Positions 45,414 through 53,989 of a stretch of 64,000 nt of DNA are shown here, in pieces (positions within the stretch are counted from its first letter, which is position 1; each line of letters begins with the position of its first letter). Below the pieces are notes generated by a model that did not search any database, was not told where the DNA came from, and was given only the letters and a program-made list of their open reading frames with translations. The translations under genes and the position numbers were made by a program. The stretch is from Arthrobacter sp. Bi26 (GTDB lineage: Bacteria; Actinomycetota; Actinomycetes; Actinomycetales; Micrococcaceae), in assembly GCF_918697925.1 (NCBI RefSeq), contig NZ_CAKKMF010000006.1, positions 26,240 through 90,239 of the forward strand, written 5' to 3'.

Positions 45414-45604
45414 GCCGCGGCCAACCGCAGCGCGGCAACCGGGCAGACCCTTACCGCCGCCTTCGCGGCGTCCAGGTCAGCCCCTTCCGCGTCCGGAACG
45501 TCGATTACCAGCTCGCCGTCGTCGTCGAGGTGCATCAGCCGGGGAGCGGCCTCTTCGCAGAGGCCGTGTCCCTCGCAGCGCGGCCGGTCGAGTTGGATCC
45601 TCAT
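45410..45604 (-). CDS. [3Fe-4S]-type ferredoxin
   Basis: This 64-residue protein has the cysteine pattern C10-x2-H13-x2-C16 ... C54-P. A His replaces the cysteine that would bind the fourth iron, which marks the [3Fe-4S] ferredoxins that serve actinobacterial P450s. It overlaps both the P450 stop and the reductase start by 4 bases, so the three electron-transfer parts are made together. Confidence 0.88.
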   Translation of the reverse strand: MRIQLDRPRCEGHGLCEEAAPRLMHLDDDGELVIDVPDAEGADLDAAKAAVRVCPVAALRLAAA

Positions 45605-46773
45605 GCTGCCACCACCTTGGTGACCTGGAGCAACTCGAGGCTCCGCGTGATGTTGCTCGGCTCCCGGACTTCATCGGAAATCGTCAGCGTTTTCACCCTG
45701 CGGGCAAGGGCCTCAATGATCGCATGGGCTTCAAGTTTCGCCAGGCCTTGGCCGGCGCAGCCGTGCGGTCCATAGCCGAAGGACAGGTGGTCCACCGGGT
45801 TGCGCATCACGTCGAAGGTGTCGGGATTCTCGTAGTGCCGCGGGTCCCGGTTGCCGGCGCCGAAGAGGATGCCCACCTGCGCCCCGGCAGGAATCGTGGC
45901 TCCGTCGATTTCCACGTCGCGGGTTGCCCTGCGGCCCCAGATGTGGACCGGTGCCCAGTAGCGCAGCACTTCGGCGAACGCCGCGGGGACGAGTTCCGGG
46001 TTCTCCCGGACCAGCCCGAACTGCCCGGGGTGGTGGCCGAACAGCGCAATGATGTTCCCGATTGACGCGATTGTCGTGTCGACGCCCGCTCCCAGGTACT
46101 GGTGGATGATGTGCCCCGCAGAGCCTTGGGGAATGTCGCCGCGTGTCTCGGCGTCGAAGATTCCGCGGCCGATTGAGCCGGGTGTGAGGTCGTCGGCGGT
46201 GACCGACGAGCACCAGCCGTAGAGCTCGCCGGCGATCGGGAAGCTCTCCTGCGTGCGCTGGTTCAGCGGGCCGATGACCTGCATCGCGGCCTGGCCCCAG
46301 CGCAGCATGTTGTCCTTGACGTGTCCGCTGAAGCCAATGAGGTCGGCAACGATTTCGATCGGGAAGGCCCGGGCCAGGGAGTCGATGGCCTCAAAGCTGC
46401 CGCTGGCGGCGAGCTCGGCGACGAGCTGGTCCGCCTTTTCGTCGATGACGACCTTCAGGCCGCGGAGTGCGCGGGGGGTGAGGTTCTGTGACAGCGTGGC
46501 CCGGAGCTGCGTGTGAATGGGCGGGTCGGAGGCAAGCGAGGTGCCCTGCAGCGCCTCGTTCACCATCGGGTTGAAGCCGATGCTGGTCGACGAGAAGGTC
46601 TCCGGATCACCGAGTGCGTCACGGATAACGTCGTAGCGCGTTAGGACGTACAGCTCGTTCTTGGGAAGGTGCACCACTGCGGCCTGCTCGCGGAGCGAGG
46701 CATACGTGGGGTAGGGGTCGACCAGGACGTCGTCGGCCCAGATGTCGATGCCGGATTCGGTGGGTGCAGTCAC
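45601..46773 (-). CDS. Cytochrome P450
   Basis: GTG 46773 follows AAGGAGAA. The 390-residue soluble P450 has the I-helix motif AGVDTT (229-234), ExxR as E268-R271, and the haem-binding FGYGPHGCAGQGLA with Cys339. All key residues are intact. Class I electron transfer is supplied by the two following genes. Bacterial P450s of this size hydroxylate, epoxidise or O-dealkylate small molecules; the substrate here is unknown. The exporter gene lies 60 bases upstream on the same strand. Confidence 0.9.
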   Translation of the reverse strand: MTAPTESGIDIWADDVLVDPYPTYASLREQAAVVHLPKNELYVLTRYDVIRDALGDPETFSSTSIGFNPMVNEALQGTSLASDPPIHTQLRATLSQNLTPRALRGLKVVIDEKADQLVAELAASGSFEAIDSLARAFPIEIVADLIGFSGHVKDNMLRWGQAAMQVIGPLNQRTQESFPIAGELYGWCSSVTADDLTPGSIGRGIFDAETRGDIPQGSAGHIIHQYLGAGVDTTIASIGNIIALFGHHPGQFGLVRENPELVPAAFAEVLRYWAPVHIWGRRATRDVEIDGATIPAGAQVGILFGAGNRDPRHYENPDTFDVMRNPVDHLSFGYGPHGCAGQGLAKLEAHAIIEALARRVKTLTISDEVREPSNITRSLELLQVTKVVAA

Positions 46774-46833
46774 GGTGTTCTCCTTGCGGATTGTGGGTTG
46801 TGGGTAGTGGGTAGTGACGTGTAGCCGTCAGTC

Positions 46834-48555
46834 TCAGACGGCCACTTCAGCGGTGGCCTCTGTCGTCTCTGCGATGGCGTCGGGGGTGGGCGCCGAAGAA
46901 CGAGCGGAGATGAAGAGGGTGAGGAGGGCGGAGGCTGTTGCCGCGATGGCAGCGACGAGGTAGACCGTTTGGAAGCCCTGGCCGAGCGAGGCTCCGGCCA
47001 CGCCCTGTATCTGCTGCTGCGCGGCGGTGAGGGCCTGAACCATGCCGTCGACAGCAGGGGCGGGCGCGCCCCCGGCCAGTGCCTGGCCGGAGAACTGGGC
47101 GATGACGCCGTCCCAGCCCGAGAGATAGCCCAGGGGCGGCACGTGGGAGAGCCCGGCGACTGCGTTGGCGGGCAGCCCCGCCCCGCCGAGGATCCCGCCG
47201 AGGGGGCCCGCGAAGGCTGAGGCGCCGATGCTGAACGCGATGGCCGAGCCGATGACCGGGCCAAGGGCGAAGCCAAGGTCCCGCAGCAGGTTCGTCGTCG
47301 CCGACGCCATGCCGATGTGCTGCGGCGGGACGGTGTTGATCGCCACGGAAGTGATGGAGCCAACTGTGAGCGCGAATCCGATGCCCAGCAGCAGAAGTGG
47401 CGGAATGAAGGCCGTCCACGGGGTACCGCCGAAGGCCTCCGGCGCGCCCAGGGAGAACGTCGAGAGCCAAAAGCCGGAGATGGCCATGAAGGCGAAGCCC
47501 GAGGTGAGCACCCAGCGCGGCGCTATGTGGTGGATGAGCCACCCCACCACGGGGATGAAGGCGAACGCGGGGCCCTGGATGAAGACGAACAGCACCCCGA
47601 CCTTCCAGGTCTCGGCCAGGGCAAGGCCGCCGACGGCGACGCTGGTGCTGAAGCAGATCGCGAGGAAGGCAAACATGCCGGTGACCGCGACGACGCCTGT
47701 GATCGAGTAGGCGCTGTTCTTGAACAGGGAAAGGTGGATGAGCGGCTGTTTGGTCCGCGTCTCGATGACGAGGAAGAGGACCAAAAGGATGCCGCCGATG
47801 ACGTAGCTAACGACGACATCCGAAGCGCCGAAGCCCGCATCGACCGCCTGAACCGTCGCAAAAAGCACGGCGATGAGGCCGAGCGCGAGGGTGAACTGGC
47901 CGGGCAGGTCGAGTTTGCGTCCCTCCGCGGCCGCGGAGTCCTTCGCCCGGAGCGCGACGATGAGAACGCCCACGGCGACGGCGGCCGCAACGAAGTAGGC
48001 GACACGCCAGCCGCTGAACACGTTCGGCGTGCCAGCCGCAGCGCCTGGCACGGTGAAGAACTGGGCCGTGAGGCCGGCGAGCAGGGGGGAGATCACCGCG
48101 CCGAGCGACAGGAACCCGGCCCAGGTGGCAATGACCCGGGCCCGCGCCCGGTGGTCCGGGGTGATCGCCGCGATCATGGACAGCGAAATGGGGAAGAGGA
48201 TGCCCGCCCCGATGCCGCCGACGGCCTGCGCGGTGATCATCATCTCGGTTGTCGGCGCCAGCGCAGCAAGGACGGAGCCGACGATGCTGACCCCGGCGCC
48301 GATGTACAGAAGCTTCTTGCGTCCGAACAGGTCACCCAGGAGCCCCCAGCTGAGCTCGAACACGACGATACCCATCAAGAACATGCCCGCGATCCAGGTC
48401 AGGCCCGCGCCCGAGGTATGGAATTCCGCGGCGAAGGTGCCGCTGAGGGCACCCGGCAGGGCGTTGGTGATCTGCGCGAGTGTGACCGCGCTGTAGGCGG
48501 CCACGAACGTCGCTCGTACTGAGCCTCGGCTCGACACCGTGGTGGTCTGACTCAT
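46834..48555 (-). CDS. MFS transporter, 14-segment DHA2-like
   Basis: Start is at ATG 48555 (MSQTTTVSSRGS), preceded by an AAGGAG site; codons further upstream run into the control region. The 573-residue protein has about fourteen membrane segments, loop motif GDLFGRKKLLYIGAG, and an extra-long region between the last segments (about residues 450-530) with Gly/Ala-rich sequence. It could import the island's substrate or export an intermediate. It is the first gene of the leftward arm. Confidence 0.85.
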   Translation of the reverse strand: MSQTTTVSSRGSVRATFVAAYSAVTLAQITNALPGALSGTFAAEFHTSGAGLTWIAGMFLMGIVVFELSWGLLGDLFGRKKLLYIGAGVSIVGSVLAALAPTTEMMITAQAVGGIGAGILFPISLSMIAAITPDHRARARVIATWAGFLSLGAVISPLLAGLTAQFFTVPGAAAGTPNVFSGWRVAYFVAAAVAVGVLIVALRAKDSAAAEGRKLDLPGQFTLALGLIAVLFATVQAVDAGFGASDVVVSYVIGGILLVLFLVIETRTKQPLIHLSLFKNSAYSITGVVAVTGMFAFLAICFSTSVAVGGLALAETWKVGVLFVFIQGPAFAFIPVVGWLIHHIAPRWVLTSGFAFMAISGFWLSTFSLGAPEAFGGTPWTAFIPPLLLLGIGFALTVGSITSVAINTVPPQHIGMASATTNLLRDLGFALGPVIGSAIAFSIGASAFAGPLGGILGGAGLPANAVAGLSHVPPLGYLSGWDGVIAQFSGQALAGGAPAPAVDGMVQALTAAQQQIQGVAGASLGQGFQTVYLVAAIAATASALLTLFISARSSAPTPDAIAETTEATAEVAV

Positions 48556-48674
48556 CGATGAAACTCCTTTGTTTCCGGTCGATTCTCCGGTGGTGCGCCG
48601 TTGCTGGTGCCCTACCGGGTAAGTGCCGGTAGGCCGGAGGTAGATGTGGCGCTCCCCACAGTGTGGTGCCAAGG

Positions 48675-48772
48675 TTTACATGATGTCAAGAGCACTTACG
48701 CAACGTTGGTTTCATAAGCACGCCGATGCTCAGCTGCCGTACGGCCTGCAAATTTCCTTGACATCATGTAAA
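48675..48772. promoter_or_regulatory. Divergent control region with perfect 16-bp inverted repeat
   Basis: TTTACATGATGTCAAG (48675-48690) and CTTGACATCATGTAAA (48757-48772) are exact reverse complements, 66 bases apart. Each arm is itself an imperfect palindrome (TTKACATSATGTMAA) and each contains a TTGACA -35-like box directed outward. The region lies between the divergent starts at 48555 (-) and 48872 (+). It looks like twin operators over two outward promoters. Confidence 0.7.
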
Positions 48773-48871
48773 GAAATATGTGAGGCTGACTGCACCGCAA
48801 GGGAGCGACGGCACGGTCGAACTCCGCGGCACCCCTGCATTGCAGCACTCGATCCTCAAGGGAGAAGCCAA

Positions 48872-49882
48872 GTGAGCCACACCACACCCGCCGATACCGG
48901 TGACGCGTTCCACGCCCCCGCCGGGCAAACCGTCAACACGGTCTTGGGTCCCGTCCCTGCCTCGGAACTGGGCGTTGTGGCGCTCCATGAGGCTTTGTTG
49001 TCGGTGGTCCCGGGCGCCCAGTACGCACCGGAGATCTCCATGGACCGGGCGGAGATCTTCCAGGCCCTGGCCGCGAAACTCGAGGACTTCCGCGGGCACG
49101 GCGGGAAGACGATCGTGGACAGCACCGGCATGTTCCACGGCCGCGACCTCAAGCTCTACGAGGCACTGTCCCGCTCCACCGGCGTCCACATCGTCGCCTC
49201 CACGGGCCTGGGCCCGGAGGAAGAACTCGGCGGATACTTCCTGACGCCCCAGACCAACCCGCCCACCCCGTGGCCGGCCGAAAAGTTCAGTGATCTCTTC
49301 GGCAAGGAGGTCAAGGAGGGGATGGTGGTTCCCCGGGTCGAGCGCCGCGCCGCCGCTGGCATCATCGCCACCACCGCCGACCGCGCCGGTATGACGCCGA
49401 CCGAGGAAAGCCTGTTTCGCGGCTCCGCCCGCGCTGCCAGGGACACCGGCGTCCCGGTCTCCATCCGCTTCGGCGCCGACGCCCTGCACGATCTGGACAT
49501 CGTCCTGGACGAGCAGATCGGGGCCGACCGGGTGCTCGTCGGCGGCCTCGACCGCAAGGACGGCGCCGGCTCCGCCATGGAAGTGGCCGGCCGGGGAGCC
49601 TTCGTCGGCATCGACCACGTGGGCCTGAACGACCATGCGGACTACCTCACCGACCACGATCGCGCCGAACTGGTGCTCGAGCTCGTCAAGGCAGGCCATG
49701 CCGAAAGGATCATCCTTTCGGGCAACTCGATCGGCGTGGCCAAGGGTCTGCCGGAGTACAACCTGCCCTACAGCCACGTCCTGACCACCTTCATGCCTTT
49801 CCTCAAGGCCCACGGCCTGGGCGAGGAAGACGCCCGGCGCATCCTCGTGGACAACCCGCGCAACCTGCTGACCGTGCGCTAA
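48872..49882 (+). CDS. Phosphotriesterase-family protein lacking the metal site (putative pseudoenzyme)
   Basis: GTG 48872 follows AAGGGAGAAG; the conserved part starts at residue 21. The 336-residue protein aligns along its length with its neighbour at 49933 (VNTVLGPVPASELGVVALHE, then VHIVASTGL). Of the family's six metal ligands only the first His survives (H39). The others are A41 for His, A166 for the carboxylated Lys, R199 for His, G225 for His and N285 for Asp. Hydrolysis by the usual mechanism is therefore unlikely. The reading frame is intact and codon use is normal, so it is probably kept by selection, perhaps as a partner, regulator or binder. Confidence 0.78.
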   Translation: MSHTTPADTGDAFHAPAGQTVNTVLGPVPASELGVVALHEALLSVVPGAQYAPEISMDRAEIFQALAAKLEDFRGHGGKTIVDSTGMFHGRDLKLYEALSRSTGVHIVASTGLGPEEELGGYFLTPQTNPPTPWPAEKFSDLFGKEVKEGMVVPRVERRAAAGIIATTADRAGMTPTEESLFRGSARAARDTGVPVSIRFGADALHDLDIVLDEQIGADRVLVGGLDRKDGAGSAMEVAGRGAFVGIDHVGLNDHADYLTDHDRAELVLELVKAGHAERIILSGNSIGVAKGLPEYNLPYSHVLTTFMPFLKAHGLGEEDARRILVDNPRNLLTVR

Positions 49883-49932
49883 GCACGCGGCGGCCCACAC
49901 ACAACAAGCTTTCGAACCCCGAGGTGAACGAA

Positions 49933-50886
49933 ATGACCAAAGTCAACACCGTGCTGGGAACCATCCCGGCCGAAGAACTGGAAATCGTGGCGGTCCACGA
50001 ACACATCGGCTACGGCATGCCCGGGTCCGAACTGGACACCAAGTGGTGGAAGTCTCCGGAGCAGGCCTACGAGGAAACCGTGCCGAAACTGCGGAAATTC
50101 CGCGAATACGGCGGCGGCACCTTCGTGGACGCCACGGGCATTTGCAACGGCCGCGACGTCGACTACTACAAGTCACTGTCCCGGAAGACGGGCGTGCACA
50201 TCGTGGCCTGCACCGGCTTCGTCGGCGGCGACACCGCCCTGCCGCACTTCTCCCGTGCCACCGTGGAGTACCTCACGAAGGTGTTCATCCACGAGATCAC
50301 CGTCGGCATCGGCACTACAGGCGCCAAGGCCGGCGTCATCAAGGTCGGTGTGAGCCGCGGCGGACGCATGACGGACCTGGACCAGCGGATCTACCGGGCC
50401 GCGGCCCGCGCCGCCGTCGTCACCGGCGCACCGGTCCTGACCCACCTGGCCATCGACCCCGAACCGGCGGTGAACATTTTCAACGAAGAGGGCCTCCCGC
50501 TGGACCGCGTGCTCTTTGGCCACGCCGACGACGGCCTGAACGCTCCGATCACTCCCCACGATTGGATCTACGAGCAGGGCGGCCGCATCGGCTTCGACAC
50601 CTTCGGCTACGACCTCGAACTGCCCGATCCGCCGTTCTGGGGCCGCAAGCGCGCCGAACGCATGGAGCACTTCGTCCACCTCGTGAACAAGGGCTATGCG
50701 GACAAGCTCCTGGTCTCGGCCGACGCAAATTGCAGCCCACTGGGCTGGCCGGGAGTGAAGGGCCACACCATCAACTACATCTTCGAGGACATGATCCCCG
50801 ACATGCGCGCAGCCGGAATCGACGACGCCACCCTCAAACTCCTGCTCGAGGACAACCCGGCCGACTTCCTGTCGCTTCACGCCTGA
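49933..50886 (+). CDS. Phosphotriesterase-family metal hydrolase/lactonase
   Basis: ATG 49933 lies 6 bases after GAGGTG. The 317-residue TIM-barrel hydrolase keeps all six expected ligands: H22 and H24 (VHEHIGYG), K137 (AGVIKVGVS), H171 (LTHLAID), H197 (FGHADDG) and D264 (VSADANCS). Relatives hydrolyse lactones, aryl esters or organophosphates with a binuclear metal centre. It follows its metal-less homologue by 50 bases. In this context a lactone or ester of an oxidised intermediate is the likely substrate. Confidence 0.85.
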   Translation: MTKVNTVLGTIPAEELEIVAVHEHIGYGMPGSELDTKWWKSPEQAYEETVPKLRKFREYGGGTFVDATGICNGRDVDYYKSLSRKTGVHIVACTGFVGGDTALPHFSRATVEYLTKVFIHEITVGIGTTGAKAGVIKVGVSRGGRMTDLDQRIYRAAARAAVVTGAPVLTHLAIDPEPAVNIFNEEGLPLDRVLFGHADDGLNAPITPHDWIYEQGGRIGFDTFGYDLELPDPPFWGRKRAERMEHFVHLVNKGYADKLLVSADANCSPLGWPGVKGHTINYIFEDMIPDMRAAGIDDATLKLLLEDNPADFLSLHA

Positions 50887-50958
50887 CCCCGGACAATCCA
50901 CCACACTCACCGTTCCCCAACACTTGGCCCGGGCCAAGCGTCAAGAAAGAGATGAACC

Positions 50959-52086
50959 ATGAAGGCTGAAGACATCAAGAACCTCAACATCGCCATCGTC
51001 GGCGCGGGGTACGGCGGCGCCGCGGCGGCCAAAGCCCTGAGCCTGCTCGGTGCCGACGTCAACGTGTACGAACAGGCTTCCCAGATGCGGGAGGTCGGCG
51101 CCGGCATCGGGCTGCGTCCCGCCACCATGCACCGGTTCAGCCAATGGGGCATCTTTGACGCGATCGCGAAAGTAAGCTCGCCGAGCGACTACTTCGAAAT
51201 CCTCACCGCCACGGGTGAGCCGATCATGAAGGACACCTGGCCGGAGTTCGGCGAGCAGACACAGACCCACCTCATCCACCGCGGCGACTTCATCGAGGCC
51301 CTGCTGGGCGTGCTGCCCGAGGGCATGGTGCACCTTGGCCACAAGCTGGAAACCATCGAGGACAAGGGCGGCCGCCCCGTCCTGACGTTCACCAACGGCA
51401 AGAGCGTCGAGGCCGACCTGGTGGTGGGCGCCGACGGCATCAAGTCCGTGGTGCGTGAGCAGCTCTTCAGCGACAAGGGTCCGGTGTTCTCGGGCGAACA
51501 CGCCTACCGCGCTGTGATCTCCGCCGACGACGCCCACGGCATGGTGGTGGACGACAACCTGCGGATGTACATGGGCAGGGGCACGAAGGTCTACCTGCTG
51601 CCGCTGCGTCACCGCAACCAGATGTCGTTCGATATCACCGCACTGTGCCCGGACAGCACCTGGGCCCCCACGATCACGAAGGACGACCTCGTGGCGACAG
51701 TGGAGGGCTTCGACGAGCGGATTGTCAACATTGCCCGCGGCCTCGACATGGACACCGTGAACATCCGCGCCGTCTACGACATAGACCCGGTTAGCTCGTG
51801 GCACACGGACTCCGTCGTGGTCATGGGCGATGCGGCCCACTCGATGCTGCACCACCAGGGCCAGGGCGCGAACTCGGCCATCGAGGACGCCGGCGCGCTC
51901 GCCGATGCCCTTGCGGGGGCTGGCTCCGTCAAGGAGGCACTGGCCCTGTTCCAGGCAACCCGCAAGCCGGTAACGGACGAGCTGCAGCGTATCTCCCGCC
52001 AGGGCTGGTCCGAGGACGAGGTCAATGACGTCTTCCCGGGGCAAAAACCCACGTCCCAGAAGCCCGCCGCCGCATCGAAAGCGTGA
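50959..52086 (+). CDS. FAD-dependent aromatic hydroxylase-like monooxygenase
   Basis: The 375-residue protein has the FAD motif GAGYGG near residue 15, DG motif VVGADGIKSVVRE near 155, and GD motif VVVMGDAAHSMLHHQGQG near 285. This is the p-hydroxybenzoate/salicylate/6-hydroxynicotinate hydroxylase class, which uses NAD(P)H and oxygen. It is a little short at the C-terminus and ends in a Lys/Ala-rich tail. The next gene overlaps its stop by GTGA. Confidence 0.86.
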   Translation: MKAEDIKNLNIAIVGAGYGGAAAAKALSLLGADVNVYEQASQMREVGAGIGLRPATMHRFSQWGIFDAIAKVSSPSDYFEILTATGEPIMKDTWPEFGEQTQTHLIHRGDFIEALLGVLPEGMVHLGHKLETIEDKGGRPVLTFTNGKSVEADLVVGADGIKSVVREQLFSDKGPVFSGEHAYRAVISADDAHGMVVDDNLRMYMGRGTKVYLLPLRHRNQMSFDITALCPDSTWAPTITKDDLVATVEGFDERIVNIARGLDMDTVNIRAVYDIDPVSSWHTDSVVVMGDAAHSMLHHQGQGANSAIEDAGALADALAGAGSVKEALALFQATRKPVTDELQRISRQGWSEDEVNDVFPGQKPTSQKPAAASKA

Positions 52087-53024
52087 ACGCCATGACCATC
52101 CATCCCGAAATCGCCAAAATCCTCGGCACCCTGCCGGCACCGGACGGGTCGCCGCTCAACCCGGCGGCTATGCGCGCCAGGGAGGCTTCGCAGGTGCTCC
52201 CTCTCGAGGACCGGCTGCCGTTGTTCCTTGTCGAGGACGCCACGGCAGTGACGGCGTCGGGCGAGGTGCCCGTGCGGATCTACACGCCTGCCGAGGCGGA
52301 CGCCTACGGCCTGCTGGTGTACTTCCACGGCGGCGCATTCTTCCTGGGCAGCCTGGACACCCACGACCACGTGGCACGGTCGCTGGCGAGGGAGACCGGC
52401 CACAAGGTCATCTCGGTCGGCTATCGCCTCGCCCCGGAGGCCGCGTTCCCGGCCGGCCTCGACGACTGCTACGGGGTGGTCCGGTGGGCCGCCGAGCAGG
52501 GTGCGAGCCTGGGCTGGGACGGGAAGAACCTGGCCATCGCCGGTGACAGCTCGGGTGGCAACTTCGTCGCGGCCGTCGCCGCGCAAGCACACGACGACGG
52601 GTTTGATCTCATCACGCACCAGGTCCTCTTCTACCCGTCCCTGGACCTGGACTTCGACGTCGACCGCTACGCCTCACTGCGGGAGAACGCTGAGGGGTAC
52701 GGGCTGGAGACGGCGGGCCTTTTGCCGTTCAACTCCTTCTACCTCGGGAACGGGGCGGATCCGTCGGATCCCCTCGTCTCCCCCATCAAGCGCGAGGATC
52801 TCGCCGGCCTGCCACCGGCCCTGGTCATCACCGCCGAGTACGATCCCCTGCGCGATGAGGGCGAACTCTACGGCCAGCGACTGACGGAGGCCGGCGTGGA
52901 CGCGACGGTCAGCCGTTACGCGGGGGCAAACCACGGCTTCGTCGCAAACTTTTCCTGGCTCCCGGAGTTCTACCGGGCGTTCGGTGAGACGGCCGCCTTC
53001 CTGGACGGGAACGCCGGGCAATGA
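52083..53024 (+). CDS. Alpha/beta hydrolase, HSL-type esterase
   Basis: The 313-residue enzyme has the oxyanion-hole motif HGGAF (82-86), nucleophile elbow GDSSG with Ser156, an acid in EYDPLRDEGELYG and a His in GANHGFVANF. These mark the hormone-sensitive-lipase family of carboxylesterases. GTG 52083 overlaps the preceding stop; an ATG three codons later is also possible. It probably cleaves an ester in the pathway. Confidence 0.87.
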   Translation: MNAMTIHPEIAKILGTLPAPDGSPLNPAAMRAREASQVLPLEDRLPLFLVEDATAVTASGEVPVRIYTPAEADAYGLLVYFHGGAFFLGSLDTHDHVARSLARETGHKVISVGYRLAPEAAFPAGLDDCYGVVRWAAEQGASLGWDGKNLAIAGDSSGGNFVAAVAAQAHDDGFDLITHQVLFYPSLDLDFDVDRYASLRENAEGYGLETAGLLPFNSFYLGNGADPSDPLVSPIKREDLAGLPPALVITAEYDPLRDEGELYGQRLTEAGVDATVSRYAGANHGFVANFSWLPEFYRAFGETAAFLDGNAGQ

Positions 53025-53989
53025 CGCCGGCAGTCGCTGTTCATCCCATCGTCTCGCCGTGGGGCCGGTTCGGTCTCTACAGCTTCTTCATCGACGCCCC
53101 GGAGCCCGCCATCGTGGACACTGGGATCGCATCCTCGCCCGCGGAAGGACTGGCGCCCGCGCTGGCGGCGATCGGCCGCCGGATCGAGGACGTCCGCTGG
53201 ATCCTGCTGACTCACGGGCATATCGACCACGTCGGCGGTGCCCACGCCCTGTGGGAACTCACCGGACGGCGCGCGCAGGTCGTTATCCACGAGGCCGACG
53301 CGCCGCTGCTGCGCTCGCGAAGGGCGCACGTGGACGAATACGTCGCCGGCCGGGCGCAGTACCTGCACGACCCTGACGGTGAATCGAGGCTGTCGGCCGC
53401 CGCGGACGCGGTTATCTCCGGCGAGATGGAACCGACGTTGTTGGTGCGGGGCGGAGAGAGAATCTCCCTCGGTGGTGACGTCACCGTTTCCGTTCACTCA
53501 ATCCCGGGACATACCCCCGGGTCGGTCGCCTATGTCATCGACGGGCAGGACGACGTGTTCGTCGGCGACGCCGTCCAGGTCCACGGCGCGGCCAACGGGT
53601 TCCCCGGTTTCGTGGACCCGGCCGGCTATCGCGCAGGCCTTCAGTACCTGCGTGAGGAGATCCGTCCGCAGCATCTCTACCTCGGGCACCCGTACCGCCG
53701 CGCGGACGGCACGCCGTATGGCGTCGAGCTCGACGCGGAACAGGCCAGGGAAGCGCTCCAGGCGAGCCAAGAGATCGAGGCCCGTGTCGGTGACGCGGCC
53801 TGCCGCTGCCTGGACGCCGGGCTGCAGGACACGGACTCGCCATACTCGCCCTTCGCCCGCGTTGCTGAAGAACTCGGCTACGCGGGGGACCCCAGCCTGG
53901 AGCCGTCCCCGTTCTTCACGACGCTCCACGGCTACCGCACAACCTTTGACCAAATGACCAAGCATGAGGAGCTACGCACCCATGGATGA
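53021..53989 (+). CDS. Metallo-beta-lactamase-fold hydrolase
   Basis: The 322-residue protein has the zinc motif THGHIDH (H65, H67, D69, H70), then IPGHTPGSVAYV and FVGDAVQVHG, which supply the remaining ligands. A C-terminal helical extension of about 90 residues is present. The fold includes lactonases, glyoxalase II and arylsulfatase-like enzymes. It is translationally coupled to the esterase (ATGA) and to the CocE-type gene, suggesting sequential hydrolytic steps. Confidence 0.86.
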   Translation: MTPAVAVHPIVSPWGRFGLYSFFIDAPEPAIVDTGIASSPAEGLAPALAAIGRRIEDVRWILLTHGHIDHVGGAHALWELTGRRAQVVIHEADAPLLRSRRAHVDEYVAGRAQYLHDPDGESRLSAAADAVISGEMEPTLLVRGGERISLGGDVTVSVHSIPGHTPGSVAYVIDGQDDVFVGDAVQVHGAANGFPGFVDPAGYRAGLQYLREEIRPQHLYLGHPYRRADGTPYGVELDAEQAREALQASQEIEARVGDAACRCLDAGLQDTDSPYSPFARVAEELGYAGDPSLEPSPFFTTLHGYRTTFDQMTKHEELRTHG

